This document shows, one piece after another, positions 12,400 through 22,537 of a stretch of 64,000 nt of DNA. The notes below the pieces were generated by a model. That model saw only the letters and a program-made list of their open reading frames with translations. It was not told the origin of the DNA and made no database searches. The position numbers and the translations under genes were made by a program. Each line of letters starts with the position of its first letter. Positions within the stretch are counted from its first letter, which is position 1. This DNA comes from Astropecten irregularis (Eukaryota > Echinodermata > Asteroidea > Paxillosida > Astropectinidae), in contig OZ020259.1 of NCBI GenBank assembly GCA_963971285.1, positions 744,001-808,000 on the forward strand, written 5' to 3'.

Positions 12400-15300
12400 G
12401 TCACGTTACCAGCTCTACACTGTAGTAGGACAGCATCAGTAACCTACGAAGACAGCTGCTGAGTTCAGCTTTGCCAAGAGAGCTGCCCATGTTAGACAGT
12501 CCATGGAGTGATCCTTGATCTGTTTCCATTGCCACTATCGCTTCCGGCTTCTGAATGTAAAAGATCCAGGCCCATCTTGGAACTTAGGGAGCCTAAATCC
12601 CATCGAGCGAATTTCTGAAATTCCTCCGACAAATTTGTGCAATCCTGCCCATTAAAACTGTTTGCAGTTTTCGTTGTGGTCAGTTTTTTAAAGTAATTTT
12701 TTTAAAGAGCATAATTGCACGCAGTCCGTCAACACTCATGCTAAATTGGCAGTAATTGGTTGACTTGGCTGACCTTTAAACCGCGACCTTTAACCCTACC
12801 TGATGGAGACGGTGTTGGATTACTGCCTGTCATACTGCTGCTTGTGCTGCAGTTGCTATGCACCTCGTGGCCATGACGATGACCTCTACGAGCCGTTGCT
12901 ATTGGACGAGGAGAGGGCAGCTGTAAATGAACTACTCAACTACTTAAACCGAGGTCAGTGTGTCAAAGGTCACGTGAAACATGCTCCCAGATGAAAATGC
13001 AAGGAAAAATAGCGTGAAAAACATTATTTTTATTGCCTGTGCCATTGTTCCTAGCTATATGCCCTAATTGCGACAAACTGTTAATTTTTGAAAGTTTTTC
13101 AGAAGCAGAATCGTAGATTTTTTGTTGTGAACTCTGGGTTTGGTTCATAGAATTGTAGATAAAAAATGAAGCAGTCCAATTATGTCATGCTTAAAAAAAG
13201 TTAAATGTTTTTTTTTCTTTTGTGAGTGCTGGGTTGCTTGTCTTTACAACTGTTTTATGTTCAGTATTGTTCACCCTGAAGAATTCAGAATTTTGGTCTC
13301 GGATTTTTTGCGTAAAGTTTAACTGACTCATACGATCATAAATTTGTTGCAGAATATGAAGACAAACCATCGTTATCAGAGGATCGACTCCGAGCCATCC
13401 AGATCCTGACGTATTCACACAATGATGACCTCCAACGCTCAGCGGCGCTCTGCTTATCCGAGATCAGTGAAAGACGTAAGATGAGACTCTAGATTCCTTG
13501 GGTTTTTATTTAGTTCCTCGGATTAAGATTTCAAGGTGAATTATGGCAAGTAGTAGTAAGTGGAGATGGATTGGACATGGCATCAACAATGGCCGATGTC
13601 GGCCATCATTGATGACATTATCAGCTCATTTTGTTATGCAGAACTTGTCAGATATGTCTATACTCACCTACATGTATCTTTGCCTTGGGGTACCAATGGG
13701 ATACTTTGGAGAACCGATCTTCAAGTCAACAGCGCACGCGCACGCAATTGTGAGCATGCGCGCGTTGTTTTGCGCCTGCGCTGTTGTGCGCGCGAATGCA
13801 CTGTTGACTTGAAGACCGGTTATCCAAAGTCTCCCATTAGATGCCACATATATATATGCTATATATAATGCCAGGGATCTCACCCCACTACCAAAAATGG
13901 AAATGTCAGGGGCCATTTGTTTATGTTTATGTTTTTGTTTTCTTTTTTGGGGAGCAGTGCTTCAGCCCATCAACGGCAAGTTGTTGGACCCACTCCTAAC
14001 CCTGATGGAATCCAGAGATGTAGAGACACAGAAGGCAGCCTCGTTAGCTCTCAGCAACCTCGCACTACACGGCCACGGTATGTCTATGGCCATTTTAGTA
14101 TCAGATAGTGGCTTTGGCTTTGGCTCCGGCTAGGGCCTCACTTCTTCAGGCTATAGGTATCAACATAGGGCGTTTACGAAACGGAGGCTTAGGCTCAGGC
14201 TCCAGCTCTGACATCCATGTGCTGGAAATATAGGTTGTGGTTTTTCATTGAAGCTGAAGCTCTGTTTTCCTTTTCAAACCGGAGAATCTACTTCCGGACC
14301 ACAGCCAAAAGCCTCTATTTTGATACCCGTTATTTCAGAATGGATTTATGAAATGGAGCCTGAGACGGAACCTGAGCCTCCGTTTTGTAAACGCCCATAG
14401 ACTTTTCTGCCTACGGTTTGAAGGCTGTGAATATGAAAATGGAGCTTAGGAGATTGCCCGCCATTCTCGTGTTGTGAATTTTGTGGGGTTTTTTGGTTTG
14501 TAGATACGAACAAGGAGGAGATTATGAAATGCGGAGCTGTGCAGTTGTTGATTAAGCTGCTACATTCACCCAATGAAGAGATTCAGTGCAATGTGTGTGG
14601 ATGTATAACCACCTTAGCTACTACAGGTAGGCATATCCACCTCTCATATGAGACTTAGGAAGAGAAGCTTGCTGGTGTGGCTAAGCCACTTAAAACCCAG
14701 GCCCTGGGCCTTCTGGCCTGTAATCCTCCTCTTGTCAGCCCTGAACTTCACTACAACAGAGCTGCTTCAAATCAATCAAGCCTGGCTTCTGGATACTGTC
14801 CATGACTCCATGATAAATGTGAACTCAGTCTGTCGATCAGGTTTATAGTGCTAATTATAATCCAGGACAAAGCAGGGGCTGGCAGTTGATAGTTCAAGGC
14901 TAGGTTTTATGGAAGCCCAAGAGCCCAGGCAAAGCCCAGCCCATTCATTGTGTATCTATATTTGGATGTTCTTGTCCTCATGTCATTTAGCCTTTGAGAA
15001 AGATCCTGCTAGGATCGAGACATCAGTCCCTCCTTACTCCAAGTGAAATTGTTACTGATTTAAAGAGTTGCATGTCTTATTTCGCCTCCTAGACGCTAAC
15101 AAGAAGGAGATCGTGGCTTGTGGAGGCGTGCCGCCATTAATCACCTTGGCTAGATCGAAGGACACGCGAGTTATGCGCAACGCAACAGGTGCATTGCTCA
15201 ACCTGACTCATATCGGTAAGTCAAGCCAAAACTACCGAAGTATCATCCAAAATAAAATCAGCAAATGACTCTCAGGTTTGCAGCATTGATAATGTTGCAT

Positions 15301-18300
15301 GTATTTTACATGATCCTTGGGATATAGCAGTATGTGAGTGGAAATTTCACCCACACTGTCTTTCATGTTTCGTTTTGCCGTCAGACTCCACGCGGTCCGT
15401 GCTGGTCTCTCACGGGGCCGTCTCTCTCTTCATTGACTCACTGCACTCAGAGGATCAGGAGATTCAGTACTACTGTGCAGCGGCCGTCAGCAACCTGGCT
15501 GTAGATGCCATACATCGGGCATCCGTGGTCCAGGCCGGGAACCACAAGGTCTTGAGACGGCTCATAGGGCTGCTGGAATCACCATCGGAAAAGGTACGGA
15601 GCTATTTTTTAACCTCCCCGAGAATTTGAAGACTTCCCAAGCCCTGGTTCAGTCAGGCTGACATCGTTTACCCCTGAAAAACATTAGTGAATTGAAATGA
15701 GGCTTTTTGATTACAGGGAGCTGCTATGATTGGTTGGAAAAGCTCAGGGTAGAGACTGATCCGGCGGCACGATATACTGTCCGCCATTACTGCAGTGTCC
15801 CTGCCCGCCTTTTGTCCGGCAACAAAATAATTTATGCTCCGCCGCACTCTGTACTGCAGGGTGTATGCGCTCCTAATCAGGGTACTTACACTCTGCATAA
15901 CATTGCACCGGTTACATGGCGTCATACACTGGCATAAAGAAAGATCCTGCTAGGTTCGAAACGTGTCAGGCCCTCCTATTAAACTCCAAGCAATACACTG
16001 GCATTGCGAGTGCAGATACCTGATGGCAGGGATCTCCCATCATGGGTTTGGATAGCTCATGGGTATCCAGTGCTGGCCCACAAGTCCAGAATTTTGTAAT
16101 AAGGAGAGGTTTGCGGAGACACCATGTATAATCTCTTTTATGGACGTTCCGGCCAGTGTACTCAGGAGAGTCCTGAGGACGGCTAGAGGACGGCTAGAGT
16201 ACACTGGCCGGAACGTCGAGATTTAACTTCTCACCGGTTCTTTTCAGAATCACACATCTATAAAAGAGTTTATACATGGTGTCTACGCAAACCTTTCCTT
16301 ATTACGTGACTTCCACCATGCAAAGCTTCAAATCCAAAGTTTTGATTATTTGTTCCTTTTTTCACCTCCATCCAGGTCAAGTGCCAAGCCTGCTTCGCTC
16401 TGAGGAACCTTGCATCAGATGGTAAGATAATTTTAAATTGTTTCTCATGATTAGTTCTTGGAGTTAGGAGGGCATGACGCATTTCGATCCTAGCAGGATC
16501 TTTCTTAAAGGCTAAAGAAAGATTCTGCTAGGATCGAAATGCGTCAGGCCCTCCTTACTCCAAGCAATTTTATATTGGGCCTGTGAGGGCCTGACGCATT
16601 TCGATCCTAGCTGGATCTTTCTCAAAGGCTAAAGAAAGATCCTGCTAGGATCAAAATGCGTCAGGCCCTCCTAACTCCAAGCAATTTTTTATTGGGCCTG
16701 TGAGGGCCTGACGCATTTTGATCCTAGCAGGATTTTTCTCAAAGGCTAAAGAAAGATCCTGCTAGGATCGAAATGTGTCAGGTCCTCCTAACTCGAAGCA
16801 TTTTATGAATTTCAGGTCATTACTTGTAATGTTTAGTTCTTGATGGAATTGGAAGTATTAAACTTCTTTGGTCCTGGTTTCTCTAGATGACAACCAAGTA
16901 GCAATCGTTGAGATGGGGGCCTTGCCTCCACTTCACAGGATCATGGAGACCTGCTCCAAGGATACTGTAGCTGCGGCCGTGGCAGCACTGCGCAATCTAT
17001 CAATACACAGGCAGAATGAGGTGGGTAGCTGGCTAAGATTGAAAGGGGAGGGGGAGAAGATAGGTTATAGGGGGACTGCTTGTAGGGTGGGCAGCGGGAG
17101 TGACAAGGGGCCTTTGTCAAAGCTTGTCTCAAGCTCAGGCTCTTGCTCTTGCTCTTGCTCTTGCTCTTGCTCTTGCTCTTGCTCAAGCTCAGGCTCTTGC
17201 TCTTGCTCTTGCTCTTGCTCTTGCTCTTGCTCTTGCTCTTGCTCTTGCTCTTGTTCTTGCTCTTGCTCTTGCTCTTGCTCTTGCTCTTGCTCAAGCTCAG
17301 GTTCAGGCTCAGGCTCAGACTCAGGCTCCAGCTCCGGCTCCGGCTTTGTCTCTGTAATCCATATGCTATAAATATAGGTTGTGGGTTTTCATTGAAGCTG
17401 AAGCTCTGTTTTCTTTTTCAAAGCAGAGAATCTACTTCCGAACTGCAGCCAAAAGACTCTATTTTGATACCCACAATTTAAGAATGGATTCAGAAAATGG
17501 AGCCAGAGCCTGAGCCTGAGCCTGAGCTGAGTCTCTATTAGGTAGTTGGTACCTTAGGCAGACATCGAAAAGTCGCCCTAAGTCCCGATGTCTCCCTAAT
17601 GTCCACTATTAGATGCTAACGTGTCCCCCTAAAACCCCATTTGTAATTATTTCTGTAACCCTAGTGATTTATTATTTCTCAAATTTCACTTTCCAGAAGC
17701 CAATTGTGGCAGAGAGTTTCCTGCTGGAGCTCGGGAACCAGCTAAGGGAGCCTATGGCATGGGATGCACACTGCCACGCAGCAGGGACAATACGAAACCT
17801 AGCTGCAGGGGACCAGCTAAAAGTGAGTGTACAAGAGAACTAAGGGCACGTTTGTTTAACGCACAAGATCACGGATCTTACTGATCCGGATCCCATTTTA
17901 GCGTAACCTGCATAGGACATGGATCCACAGATCTGAGATGAGATGGCAGGTCCTCTTAAGATTTCGTATTGCTTTATTGCCCAAAACAATCCAAGCATGG
18001 TGACAATAGACCTTATACATTGTCACCACGACAGCTAACAAGTCTTAACGATAATACAATTAAACAAAAATGCTCCGCCTCGTAAACATAACATACAGGA
18101 TAGGCCAACGCCCTACGTTCTTTTTCACCTGTAGGCGAGAGCGCTGTAATAAAACCAAATCGCATCACATTCTTTGAAAGTATGCCAAAGAGATCCAATC
18201 CTAATCTCTAGTTTTTTTTCCATTTCTCGTTTTGCGTCCATGCAGGTGATTATTGAGAAGGGTACACTAGACAGTCTGATTGTAGCTTTCATGAGGTCCA

Positions 18301-20825
18301 CATCCCCAGTGGCTGTCCAGTTGGAGCTGACCGCTGCTCTGGCCGTACTGTCTGCAGATGGTCAGTTCTTATCTTCAGAATCATTCCAATACGGACCATT
18401 CACAATGGACCATTCCGGCTTGCTCTTAAGCCCCGCCCACGTTGTGTGTTTGACATACAGCTGTGACCGAGTTTGACCAAGGCTTTCGTAGTAGTCACCT
18501 GATTAAAAGCCGTCCTCCAATTGGTCAAAGCTCACAGTTTGATTGACAGGCCGGAAGGGTCCATTGTACTACGCCTCCAAGAGTTTCATAGGATTGGCCA
18601 ATCACAGTGCGTGAAATCGGTCGACCTTTTCCAGACGGGCATTGGGTCAATAAATTCCGTACATTGTGATTGGCCAACGTGTTGCAAACTCTTGGAGGCG
18701 CACTATTGTGAACTACCCGTATTGGCAGTGGAATTTATATCAGAATGGACACTGCAATAACTGTAAGATTGCCTGACATATTCACATTACAGTGGAACGC
18801 CGCTACAATGAACACTTTATACCATACAGAACATTGAGCTATACCAAACATTATCCTTGGCTCCCAAATTTGGTATATACAAAACGTACCAAGCAATTGC
18901 TGTTTAAATTGATATAAAGAACCACCACCGTAAGGGACAATTTCTCTGGATCCCGTCATGTATTTAAAGTTATAGCAGCATTCCACTCTACCACCATTGA
19001 TATAGCTAGAAAACAGTTTTCCAACATAATATAGGACTGATGATCTACAAGAACTGGAAGCATTCCAAATTAACGGAATAGCCCTTATAAGCAAAGGCAC
19101 TGCAATGTTTATTTGGCATTCTTAGTAACCTCAAGCGAGGGCGCCCTTTGTTATATAATGATATTGCAATGCACGATATGTAATGTATGGTACCTGTACT
19201 TGTGTTGGTTGTCTTTGTATACAGATCAAGCTAAAGCTATCTTGGTCAGTGCCCACGGTGGCAAGGTCTTCAGTCATCTGGTCAGTTTGGCTGCCCGTTC
19301 ACACCACTCGGACGTACAGTACAACAGCGCTGGTACCATTGGACAGCTGGTCTTACAAGGTAATGAATATTCATTAGTCATTACAAGTTATGCATTATTC
19401 ATCAACCATATCAGCATATTGTGGGGTGTTGTGGCCTAGTGGTCTGGCGTGTTGACTCAAGATCTTGTGGTAAATCTACAGATTCTGGGTTCGAATCCAG
19501 TCATGGGTTAGTGGTGCTTGTGTCCTTGGGCAAGACGCTTTGTCTCATATTGCTCCTCTTCACCCAGGTGTATTTGGATACCTGCAAGGGTAGAGATGGC
19601 TTTGTGGTTTGATAAGCTTCTGTGCGCTGCCTTACAGCAGCCAGGGCTGTATACTCCCCAGGGAGTTGAGATGGTTTCAGGAATGTAGCCCAATGACCAG
19701 GGATAATAATATTAATATAGCCACCTTGATAGCTGTGCCAAGTATAGATCCATATTATTATTATTGAGTTCAACATTGGACCAGGTTTAGTAATCTTAGT
19801 CATTGACCAAGCCAGTTTTTGAATGAATAAATGAATGAACGAACCTTCTCTCAAAACAGATCTGAAACCGGAGCTGATAATGGCCAACATCTTGGGGTTG
19901 TTGCGATACATTGAGCGTTTTGCCAGACACCCTGATCCCAGCTTCGTACACCTAGGACTCTGGACTAGCCTGCAGCTCCTGAAAGGTAAACAGAAAAGAA
20001 AAATCATTTGGATGGGAAGGAGGGGTGAGGGTATTTGTGAGTTTAGAAAGTTTTTGTGTTTTTTTTGCTGTCTGCCAGTGAAAGAAGAGTAAATTGGCTG
20101 GTAATGGCAGCCTTATATTCTTGTTGCGAGGACATCTTCACCAAGGAGCCTTGCTCCTGGTACTCTAGTTGCCTGGTTCCCTAGTTGCCTGGTTCCCTGG
20201 TGCCTTTATCAAAGCTCATCTCCACCTGCGGCTCAGACTCCAGCTTTTTCTCTGTCATCCATATGCTGAAAAAATTGGTTGTGGTTTTTCGTTGAAGCTG
20301 AAGCTCTGTTTCTTTTTTAAACCAGAGAATCTACTTCTGAACCACAGCCAAAAGCCTCCATTTTTATACCCGTTATTTTAGAACAGATTCTCGAAATGGA
20401 GAGCCGGAGCCTGAGCTGGAACCAAGCTTTGATAAAGGCCCTTATAGTTGCCCGATACCCTTTATACCTGGTACCCTAGTTGCCTGGTACCCCTTTTGCC
20501 TGGTATCATTTTCACTTGGTATCCTCTTTTGCATTATGCTCATGCATTGTCGGGTCTTGTGGCCAGGTACCTCAATCTGGCACCCTTAGTAATTTGGTAC
20601 CCTTTGTTGTCCAATACCCTTTGTGACGAGTCACATGAACAGGATTGAGCTGCCTAGACCTAAACTGAGAGTTGTAATTATTTCCTTTGCTCCTCAGATG
20701 CCACATTCCGCACGGCGTTCGGAGAGAGCGAGATTCCAAGACATCTTGAGGGGATGCAACACCGACCTTCCATCCCGCTACAGATACAACAACTAGCACA
20801 GACTGTCCTGGACAACATGGGCTGA
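12400..20825 (+). CDS. VAC8-like armadillo-repeat protein (13 coding exons, 552 aa)
   Basis: Coding exons: 12803-12953, 13353-13475, 13958-14077, 14504-14626, 15093-15215, 15385-15593, 16376-16421, 16887-17020, 17697-17822, 18246-18360, 19225-19359, 19860-19985, 20698-20825. All have GT..AG borders and join in phase to 1659 nt ending in TGA. A 5' UTR exon probably begins at 12400 after TTCTTACAG. The product is a chain of armadillo repeats with repeated motifs such as RNATGALLNLTH, CNVCGCITTLAT and CFALRNLASD, close to the VAC8 and beta-catenin style. The first 20 residues hold six cysteines (8, 12, 13, 15, 16, 18), which could be palmitoylated. Yeast Vac8 is instead N-myristoylated at Gly2, and there is no Gly2 here. 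By analogy it is a membrane-anchored scaffold that binds partners through its armadillo groove; the partner is unknown. Introns are full of foldback repeats. Confidence 0.9.
13690..13842. repeat. Foldback element in intron 2 of the VAC8-like gene
   Basis: The arms 'aatgggatactttgga...cttcaagtcaaca' and 'tgttgacttgaag...tccaaagtctcccatt' are inverted. They enclose a CG-rich alternating centre of GCGCACGCG and GCGCGC words. No coding potential is seen. Confidence 0.7.
14168..14396. repeat. GAAACGGAGGCTC foldback family, copy 2 (VAC8-like intron 3)
   Basis: The termini GGGCGTTTACGAAACGGAGG and CCTCCGTTTTGTAAACGCCC are inverted, flanked by 'cata' and 'atag'. It has the same core as the 11255 copy. 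Confidence 0.85.
16107..16294. repeat. Long nested inverted repeat in VAC8-like intron 6
   Basis: The outer arms AGGTTTGCGGAGACACCATG and CATGGTGTCTACGCAAACCT pair with one mismatch. The inner arms 16143-16163 and 16197-16217 (GACGTTCCGGCCAGTGTACTC and its complement) pair perfectly. The loop carries two GGACGGCTAGA units. Partial relatives lie at 37298-37372, 45778-45890 and 55720-55850. Confidence 0.8.
16457..16800. repeat. Tandem array of three long hairpins (VAC8-like intron 7)
   Basis: Three units of about 117-118 bases each form a hairpin. The left arm reads 'ggcctgacgcatttcgatcc' then 'tagcaggatctttctcaaag', and its complement follows after a short 'gctaaa' loop. The array starts CTTGGAGTTAGGAGG and ends with its complement, followed by 'tatgaatttcaggtcatta'. 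It looks like amplification of a single foldback element. Confidence 0.85.
17106..17540. repeat. GAAACGGAGGCTC foldback copy with an expanded CTCTTG hexanucleotide arm
   Basis: The family core (ataggttgtgg, gaagctgaagctctgtttt, agccaaaagactctattttg) is at 17375-17470, with a 'gagcctgagcctgagcc' right arm. The left arm, normally a few GGCTC words, has become a run of CTCTTG units at about 17139-17292, interrupted once by CTCAAGCTCAGG. Open frames of poly-Leu, Ala-Leu and Ser-Cys here come from the repeat. It sits in intron 8 of the VAC8-like gene. Confidence 0.85.
18573..18710. repeat. Foldback element in VAC8-like intron 10
   Basis: 'gcctccaagagtttcatagg' with 'attggccaatcacagtg' at the left is the inverted, slightly diverged counterpart of 'cattgtgattggccaacgtg' with 'ttgcaaactcttggaggc' at the right. 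Confidence 0.7.
18788..18990. repeat. CAGTGGAACGCCG foldback family, full copy (VAC8-like intron 10)
   Basis: It starts TACAGTGGAACGCCGCTACA and ends 'gttatagcagcattccacta'-like, an imperfect inverted terminus. It is about 200 bases long, with internal 'ccttggctcccaaattt' and 'ctctggatcccg' shared with the 110-292 copy. Confidence 0.75.
19423..19757 (+). mobile_element. tRNA-derived SINE, copy 1 (VAC8-like intron 11)
   Basis: The head contains a B-box-like 'gggttcgaatccag' after a 'gtggcctagtggtc' A-box-like stretch. A conserved body follows with 'gtccttgggcaagacgcttt', 'gctcctcttcacccaggtgt' and 'gctgtatactccccagggag', then an ATAATATT-rich tail. A second copy with the same order of segments is at 31540-31862. 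Promoter boxes plus a shared body are typical of SINEs. I cannot assign a named family. Confidence 0.8.
20200..20441. repeat. GAAACGGAGGCTC foldback family, diverged copy (VAC8-like intron 12)
   Basis: The ends are TGCCTTTATCAAAGCT and AGCTTTGATAAAGGCCC. The core 'ttggttgtggtttttcgttg' and 'agccaaaagcctcca' is clear. Next to it, 20155-20610 repeats 'tagttgcctggtaccc'-type words, a degenerate short tandem. Confidence 0.75.
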
Positions 20826-20888
20826 TAGAGGGCGACATTCACCACAAATAATCCATCACACAGCTTGGGCGGCACTCATCACAGAAGC

Positions 20889-20894
20889 AAATAA
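20889..20894 (+). terminator. Possible polyadenylation signal AATAAA of the VAC8-like gene
   Basis: AATAAA lies 64 bases after the TGA stop. It would give a very short 3' UTR. A longer UTR ending near 30.1 kb is the alternative. Confidence 0.35.
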
Positions 20895-22401
20895 AAAATC
20901 AAAACAGGGAATGATTTTGTCCACCATTCGTCAAAAATTAGATGGATGCACTGCGTCGGTTACCCAAAACTGGATAATGGAGGCCGCTGGTCACTTAGAA
21001 AATTTGGATGATAGAGGGTGCTAGTCACTTAGAAAGTTTGGATGATAGAGGGCGCTAGTCACATCTTAATAGTAGCGCGGTAGAGACACAAGACACTTCA
21101 TTGTTGGAATCGAGCTGTAATTGAATGTTGCACAACAGTACAGTACAAAACAGTCGGATTCCAGTAATCAGACAACAGAGGGCGGCAAACATCACAGCTT
21201 TCGCATCCTCTTCCTACGAAACGAAAATCGCCAGACCTACAATCCATACCCTTCAGCCGTCACCTTCTTCCTCGTGTTGTTGGTCGTGTTCCCCAACCAC
21301 CTCCATCCCAGCTTGCTTCAATGTTTTGTTATTGTTGTTGATTTTTGATGATGTTTATTTACATGTTTCTTCCTTGTGGAGTCAACAACATCCGTTATCC
21401 TCGACACTCTAAATGTCTCCAATGGATACTTGGACCAATCAGAAGCCGGCTGGAACAACTCGGACGTCTGCTGCCACCAAGAGCCTGTTCAAGACCATTG
21501 TGATCAGAATATTCCTTCCCAGCGGAACGCAATTGGTCAAAGATATCCCATCATGCATTGCTCCTCCCCCTCTAGTTTTCACAAATTCTATGGATGACGT
21601 CATCCGTGCAACAATTCCACTTTGACAGAAGAAAATGCACTGGTGTGACGAGGGAGTGAGAAATTGTGAGAATTGGTGAGAATTCAATGATGCAAAAGCG
21701 GCTTACTCCTTAACCGTACACTTTCAGCATATTTGATTAAGTCTTGCATTCCTGCGCTCAGGGTATCGCAGGTCATGTGGTGTGTCCTCTTTTGACAAAA
21801 TCATTATTTGGTTGAGAAATAGATTTAAACGACTACCTGCAAGATTTTAACTTTTACAGACTTCCAAACATCATCAAAATCCATCTAAGCTTAGTAACAG
21901 TCATTCTGAACAATTTGTTAAATTATTGTCATGGCAACATGCACCATTGTCTAAAAGATTATTTATCCGCATGATTTTATTTCATAATTTGGATTGATAT
22001 TTCTGTTGGTGCAATATCTGAAGTCAGAATCATAATCAGTTACCATGGTAGTGTTTAAATCTATTTCTATCCTTAACATTTGAAAAGGTACTGGCAGTTT
22101 ATTGAAGTTTCACTCCGTATTTTTTTTTTTCATTGAACTATTCATAAAATCGGTACCAAGGGATGACGTGTGACCGGTCCTCGCAATCTGATTGCAAAAC
22201 TTTTCATGGTGTAGATGTTAAGATTCGGCATTGCATATTTATTTATCATGATTCAATTGCCAGAATAATATGAATGAGATCTTTTTGAGAACATTTGCTT
22301 TCGTTTTGTGGCATCTGGCAGTCACCGACCCTCAATAATGTGACTTTTGGTCATGTTCTTTCAGAACTTTCTGAAACAAAACAAAATAATCATCCCTGGG
22401 T

Positions 22402-22537
22402 TAGATTTCATGAAGCCCTACGATAGATCATTACTCCAGTTACGAAGGATAACCCATCGTATCCTACTTAGGGCTGCAATGCATCATTAGTCCTAGAATT
22501 GATACGATGAGTTTGGTGAAATCGACCCCAGGGTGTT
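22402..22537. repeat. GGGGTCGATTTCACCAAAC foldback element, copy 2
   Basis: It begins with 'gatttcatgaagccctacga' and ends 'gtttggtgaaatcgacccc', with 'gttacgaaggataaccca' and 'ggctgcaatgcatca' inside. It is the same layout as the copy at 28018, inverted relative to the copy at 4888. Confidence 0.75.

Noticed and set aside
16457-16800. CRISPR array
   Set aside because: Repeats are adjacent hairpins with no unique spacers, in an animal intron.
17100-17481. Open frames of poly-Leu, Ala-Leu and Ser-Cys on both strands
   Set aside because: They are translations of the CTCTTG hexanucleotide run inside an intron.
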